Below, piece by piece: positions 48,975-51,544 of a stretch of DNA of 51,544 nt. The stretch spans positions 1 to 51,544 of the forward strand of contig CALLZY010000032.1 in NCBI GenBank assembly GCA_937858715.1. The letters run 5' to 3'. Position numbers and translations under genes: made by a program. The notes under the pieces were generated by a model. The model made no database searches. It worked only from the letters and a program-made list of their open reading frames with translations, and was not told where the DNA came from. Source of the DNA: an uncultured Chitinophagaceae bacterium (GTDB lineage Bacteria > Bacteroidota > Bacteroidia > Chitinophagales > Chitinophagaceae). Position 1 is the first letter of the stretch, and each line of letters begins with the position of its first letter.

Positions 48975-50030
48975 TTAGTTTTCTTTTGTTACCTGTTGTG
49001 GTATTTTAACCACGGTTTTAAAAATATTATTGCTGGCTTCTGTTTGTAACAAATCGTTTCTTGCAAACAGAAGGTATAATCTTCTTTCCACTGATTTGAG
49101 TCCGAAGCCGGTGCCTTGTTTGGGTGATGAGGTTTCGGGGTCGAAGGGATTGATAACTGAAATCAGCAGATGGTCTTCTTCTTTTGTTGCTTGTATGCTG
49201 ATGAGTGTTTCGCCGGTTGTGTCATACAGGCCGAACTTAATGGCGTTTTCCACTAATGGCTGCAGCAGCAGTGCTGGCAGTTTCAGGTCTTTTAATTCTT
49301 CGGCAGCATCAACGCTTGTGGCGAGTCGGTTGCCAAAGCGGACTTTTTCAATATCGAGATAGAGCTGCAGGTATTGCAGTTCTTCCTGCAAAGACACCCA
49401 TTGTGTTTCATCTTTCTTAATGGTGCCCCTGAGAAAATCGGAAAGCTGCTGCACCATTTTACGGGCTTCGTTTGGCCTGCTGCCGATGAGTGCATTAATG
49501 GAGTTTAGACTGTTGAACAAAAAGTGAGGCTGCAGTTGCTGCCGCAGTTTAAACAGTTCGGCTTCTTTTGCCAGCTTTTCCGCATCCGCTTTTCTTTTTT
49601 CGTTTTCTTTTTGCTCTTTCTGGTTGAACCATAAAATACTGATGAGTGTGAGACAGCCAAGCAACAGCAACCCGATACTGAAACGAACGGGTAATGAATG
49701 AGTGAGCAGATTTGCATAGGCCGCATCGCCATTGCCGATGCTCAGCATGAGCAGCCACTTAGCCAGGAAGACCCAAATAATGGCAAGCAGCAGACATAGC
49801 GAAAGTATATTGATGTACTGCTCGTATTTGGGAAGGTAATAACGCAGAATCAATATTACCAGCAGCGAGCAAAACACCAGCAAAACGTTACTGAGTACGC
49901 TGTCGATAATAGCCGGTTGCCATGCCACACCAAACCAATGCAGGACCACGGCCTGATCAACCAGCATGGCTATCCAGCAAAGAATGAAACCCAGCAGGAA
50001 TTTGTTTTCTGACAGTGGTGAGTTTGCCAT
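48975..50030 (-). CDS. LytS-type sensor histidine kinase
   Basis: 351 residues. Four transmembrane helices in the first 135 residues (FLLGFILCWIAMLVDQAVVL, VLLVFCSLLVILILRYYL, LSLCLLLAIIWVFLAKWLLM, SIGLLLLGCLTLISILWF), a charged coiled coil (about 137-165), then the His_kinase domain with H169 in KLRQQLQPHFLFNSLNSINAL and the ATPase domain (LLLQPLVENAIKFGLYD, GTGFGLKSVERRL). There is no extracellular sensor, so the signal is probably perceived in the membrane or by the LiaF-like partner encoded upstream. Three nt separate it from the DUF4288 gene. Confidence 0.93.
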   Translation of the reverse strand: MANSPLSENKFLLGFILCWIAMLVDQAVVLHWFGVAWQPAIIDSVLSNVLLVFCSLLVILILRYYLPKYEQYINILSLCLLLAIIWVFLAKWLLMLSIGNGDAAYANLLTHSLPVRFSIGLLLLGCLTLISILWFNQKEQKENEKRKADAEKLAKEAELFKLRQQLQPHFLFNSLNSINALIGSRPNEARKMVQQLSDFLRGTIKKDETQWVSLQEELQYLQLYLDIEKVRFGNRLATSVDAAEELKDLKLPALLLQPLVENAIKFGLYDTTGETLISIQATKEEDHLLISVINPFDPETSSPKQGTGFGLKSVERRLYLLFARNDLLQTEASNNIFKTVVKIPQQVTKEN

Positions 50031-50033
50031 TGG

Positions 50034-50393
50034 TTATGCAAGGTTGAGCATTTCCAGCGTATTGCCAAATCGTATCTGCTCGGCTTTTCTGTGAATAGTG
50101 TGAATATACATTTCGGCATTATCCCGTTCTTCAATTCTTGAGTACAGCTCGGCACCGTCAATCAGGTCTTCCAATTTGTATAGCTCACTTACGCTTATAA
50201 ACTGCCACTGCACCAGTTGCTGTTTGTTGTTAAAGAATATTTCTTCTTCCCGGCCGCCGAGTGTTTGTGCTTTGTGAAAGGCTTCTTCTTTGCTTCCGGC
50301 AGCAATGAGCCGGAGTTGCTCGTCAAACTGGGCTGTATGTGTGCCATCGCCGCATACAATGCGGAAAATCATTTTAGTGAGATACCAGTTCAT
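50034..50393 (-). CDS. DUF4288 protein
   Basis: 119 residues, soluble. The start MNWYLTKMIFRIVCGDGTHT and the body QFDEQLRLIAAGSKEEAFHK, QWQFISVSELYKLEDLIDGA match DUF4288, a small family of unknown function. It lies between the LiaF-like gene (38 nt) and the kinase (3 nt), so it belongs to the same operon. No cofactor or catalytic motif is visible. Confidence 0.8.
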   Translation of the reverse strand: MNWYLTKMIFRIVCGDGTHTAQFDEQLRLIAAGSKEEAFHKAQTLGGREEEIFFNNKQQLVQWQFISVSELYKLEDLIDGAELYSRIEERDNAEMYIHTIHRKAEQIRFGNTLEMLNLA

Positions 50394-50431
50394 AAGTGAT
50401 GGTTGATTGGTTATGGAGAAAGGTTATATGG

Positions 50432-51226
50432 TTAAAAGCTTTTGATTTCAACACCTCCAAAAATGATAGTGCCTTTTATTATCAGTGTTTTGTTGGATGT
50501 ATCGCTAAGTGTTTGCATGTTACGTTTGTCTTCCAGGCCCCCAAATATTGCATTGGCTTCCTGCTTCACCAGCCAGTTCGATGGAACAAGCAATTTGCAG
50601 CCACCGAAAATATTGGTAACCTCAATAGTGGCCACACCGGTAAAATCGGCACGGGTAAGATCAAGTTCAGTACCTCCGAAAATATTTACCAGGTCGCCGC
50701 CTTTAAAGTTCTTGGAGATGATATTCTTTTTCACGCCGCCGAAAACAGATGTGGCATCGGCATAATCTTCTTTAGTGTCATTAGCTTCATCAACAATCCT
50801 TACTTCTTCATAAACCGAGCCATCAGGCCTGCTTTTTTGCCCGAAATGAAAATGTGTTTTTTTCCTGTTGCGGGGTTTAAGCACAATATAAGAGCCTATG
50901 ATGATTAATACGATTGGCCAGATATAGCGGCCGATGGAGATGTGCGGGTAAATATCACGAACAAGAAAAAGGCTGCCAATAAGCACAAGGATGAACCATC
51001 CGCCGTCAAAACCGTCTTTTAATCCCCAGAACAGACCGAGGGCAATCAGGAACATCTGCCAGCCAAAAAGCCAATGTGGTAAATCAGGATTAGATATCCT
51101 GATTAATGCGGCAATACCTATCAGTATGATGAAGAGTCCTGTCCATACATGTCCGCTGCCGCTGCGGCGTTCCATCCTGCTTTCCCACCTGTTGTGAAAA
51201 TCTTCGTTACGGTTATAATCTCTCAT
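50432..51226 (-). CDS. LiaF/LiaI-like cell-envelope stress membrane protein
   Basis: 264 residues from the ATG at 51226. A hydrophilic N-terminus (about 25 residues) is followed by four transmembrane helices (about 28-125: VWTGLFIILIGIAALI, WQMFLIALGLFW, WFILVLIGSLFLV, WPIVLIIIGSYIVL). The C-terminal domain has repeated FGG motifs (TSVFGGVKKNI, NIFGGTELDLTRADF, NIFGGCKLLVPSNW, AIFGGLEDK, IIFGGVEIKSF) that form a right-handed beta helix. LiaF-type proteins control LiaRS-like two-component systems that answer to cell-wall damage. Its place ahead of a LytS/LytTR pair supports this role. Confidence 0.88.
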   Translation of the reverse strand: MRDYNRNEDFHNRWESRMERRSGSGHVWTGLFIILIGIAALIRISNPDLPHWLFGWQMFLIALGLFWGLKDGFDGGWFILVLIGSLFLVRDIYPHISIGRYIWPIVLIIIGSYIVLKPRNRKKTHFHFGQKSRPDGSVYEEVRIVDEANDTKEDYADATSVFGGVKKNIISKNFKGGDLVNIFGGTELDLTRADFTGVATIEVTNIFGGCKLLVPSNWLVKQEANAIFGGLEDKRNMQTLSDTSNKTLIIKGTIIFGGVEIKSF

Positions 51227-51469
51227 ATCCTTCAATTTTGGCCAAAGCTATTGCCGGGAATGAGAAAAGGAAATAACGGATGGGCACAATGGACTAAAAC
51301 ATCGGTGAACGGCAGAAAGCGGGGGGTGAACAATGAAAGAGAGCATTTTCTTAAATGTTTTGGTACGAAAACTGTCAGCATCTATATTTGCAGCCCCGGA
51401 GTATTTTACTCCATTAGCCAGTAAGATTTTTGCTGCAAAGCGGAATCTTGAAAAGGGAAGAAATGAGAT

Positions 51470-51543
51470 GGGGGTTTAGCTCAGCTGGCTAGAGCGTTTG
51501 CATGGCATGCAAAAGGTCACCGGTTCGACTCCGGTAACCTCCA
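51470..51543 (+). tRNA. tRNA-Ala (anticodon GGC)
   Basis: Cloverleaf seen by eye: acceptor GGGGGTT pairs with AACCTCC including the G3:U70 pair, the main alanine identity mark. D-arm AGCTC...GAGC; anticodon stem TTTGC/GCAAA around loop ATGGCAT with anticodon GGC; T-arm CCGG-TTCGACT-CCGG. Position 73 is A (51543). The window ends at 51544 (C), so an encoded CCA tail cannot be confirmed. The 243 nt between this gene and the LiaF-like gene show no gene. Confidence 0.95.
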
Positions 51544-51544
51544 C

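Overview
The window comes from a member of the Bacteroidota, most likely a Chitinophagaceae-like environmental bacterium. The evidence is the core type IX secretion genes (porU, porV, a gldJ-type lipoprotein, a PorP/SprF protein), bacillithiol synthesis (bshA), an arginine operon that uses an N-acylornithine carbamoyltransferase, LytTR two-component systems, Bacteroidota -7 promoter elements (TAnnTTTG) and almost no Shine-Dalgarno sequences. No rRNA, CRISPR array, phage or complete insertion sequence was seen.

Layout. (1) 1-9312 is a sulfide/persulfide region. It holds a Dps protein, a sulfide:quinone oxidoreductase-like flavoprotein, a TusE/DsrC-like carrier, a DsrE-like protein, two half-size YeeE/YedE transporters, a DUF2202 protein, two single-domain rhodaneses, a CstB-like persulfide dioxygenase-rhodanese fusion, a TauE/SafE exporter and a Crp/Fnr regulator. 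Three promoters here carry a GTGA-N6-TCAC-type palindrome exactly 22 nt before a -7 element, so these genes look like one local regulon of that regulator. (2) 9370-20620 holds murF, gldJ, porU, porV, ispF, dut, a DUF4292 lipoprotein and an EnvC-like protein: cell envelope, gliding and type IX secretion. (3) 20656-29843 holds bshA, an M28 peptidase, a TPR histidine kinase with a LytTR regulator, and a divergent operon of three secreted proteins (lipocalin-like, ricin-type lectin, astacin-lectin). (4) 29848-38584, on the minus strand, is a complete arginine operon headed by a GNAT acetyltransferase. It is preceded by a structured leader of about 240 nt and interrupted by an S23-type four-helix-bundle gene. 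(5) 38885-45219 holds housekeeping genes: an RsmI-like methyltransferase, EI24/CysZ-like protein, 3-methyladenine glycosylase, PorP/SprF, upp and anmK. (6) 45219-48186 is an accessory island: two arrays of a 21-bp repeat, several palindromic elements, and a restriction-modification pair whose methylase resembles E. coli YhdJ. (7) 48187-51226 is an envelope-stress-like operon (LiaF-like protein, DUF4288 protein, LytS-type kinase, LytTR regulator), followed by tRNA-Ala(GGC) at the right edge.

How the genes fit together. Sulfide would be oxidised by the flavoprotein, the sulfane sulfur passed through the small carriers and rhodaneses, oxidised by the CstB-like enzyme, and the products moved by the membrane transporters under Crp/Fnr control. 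Bacillithiol made by BshA is a plausible thiol acceptor. Functions are assigned from recognised motifs and family memory only; no database search was run.
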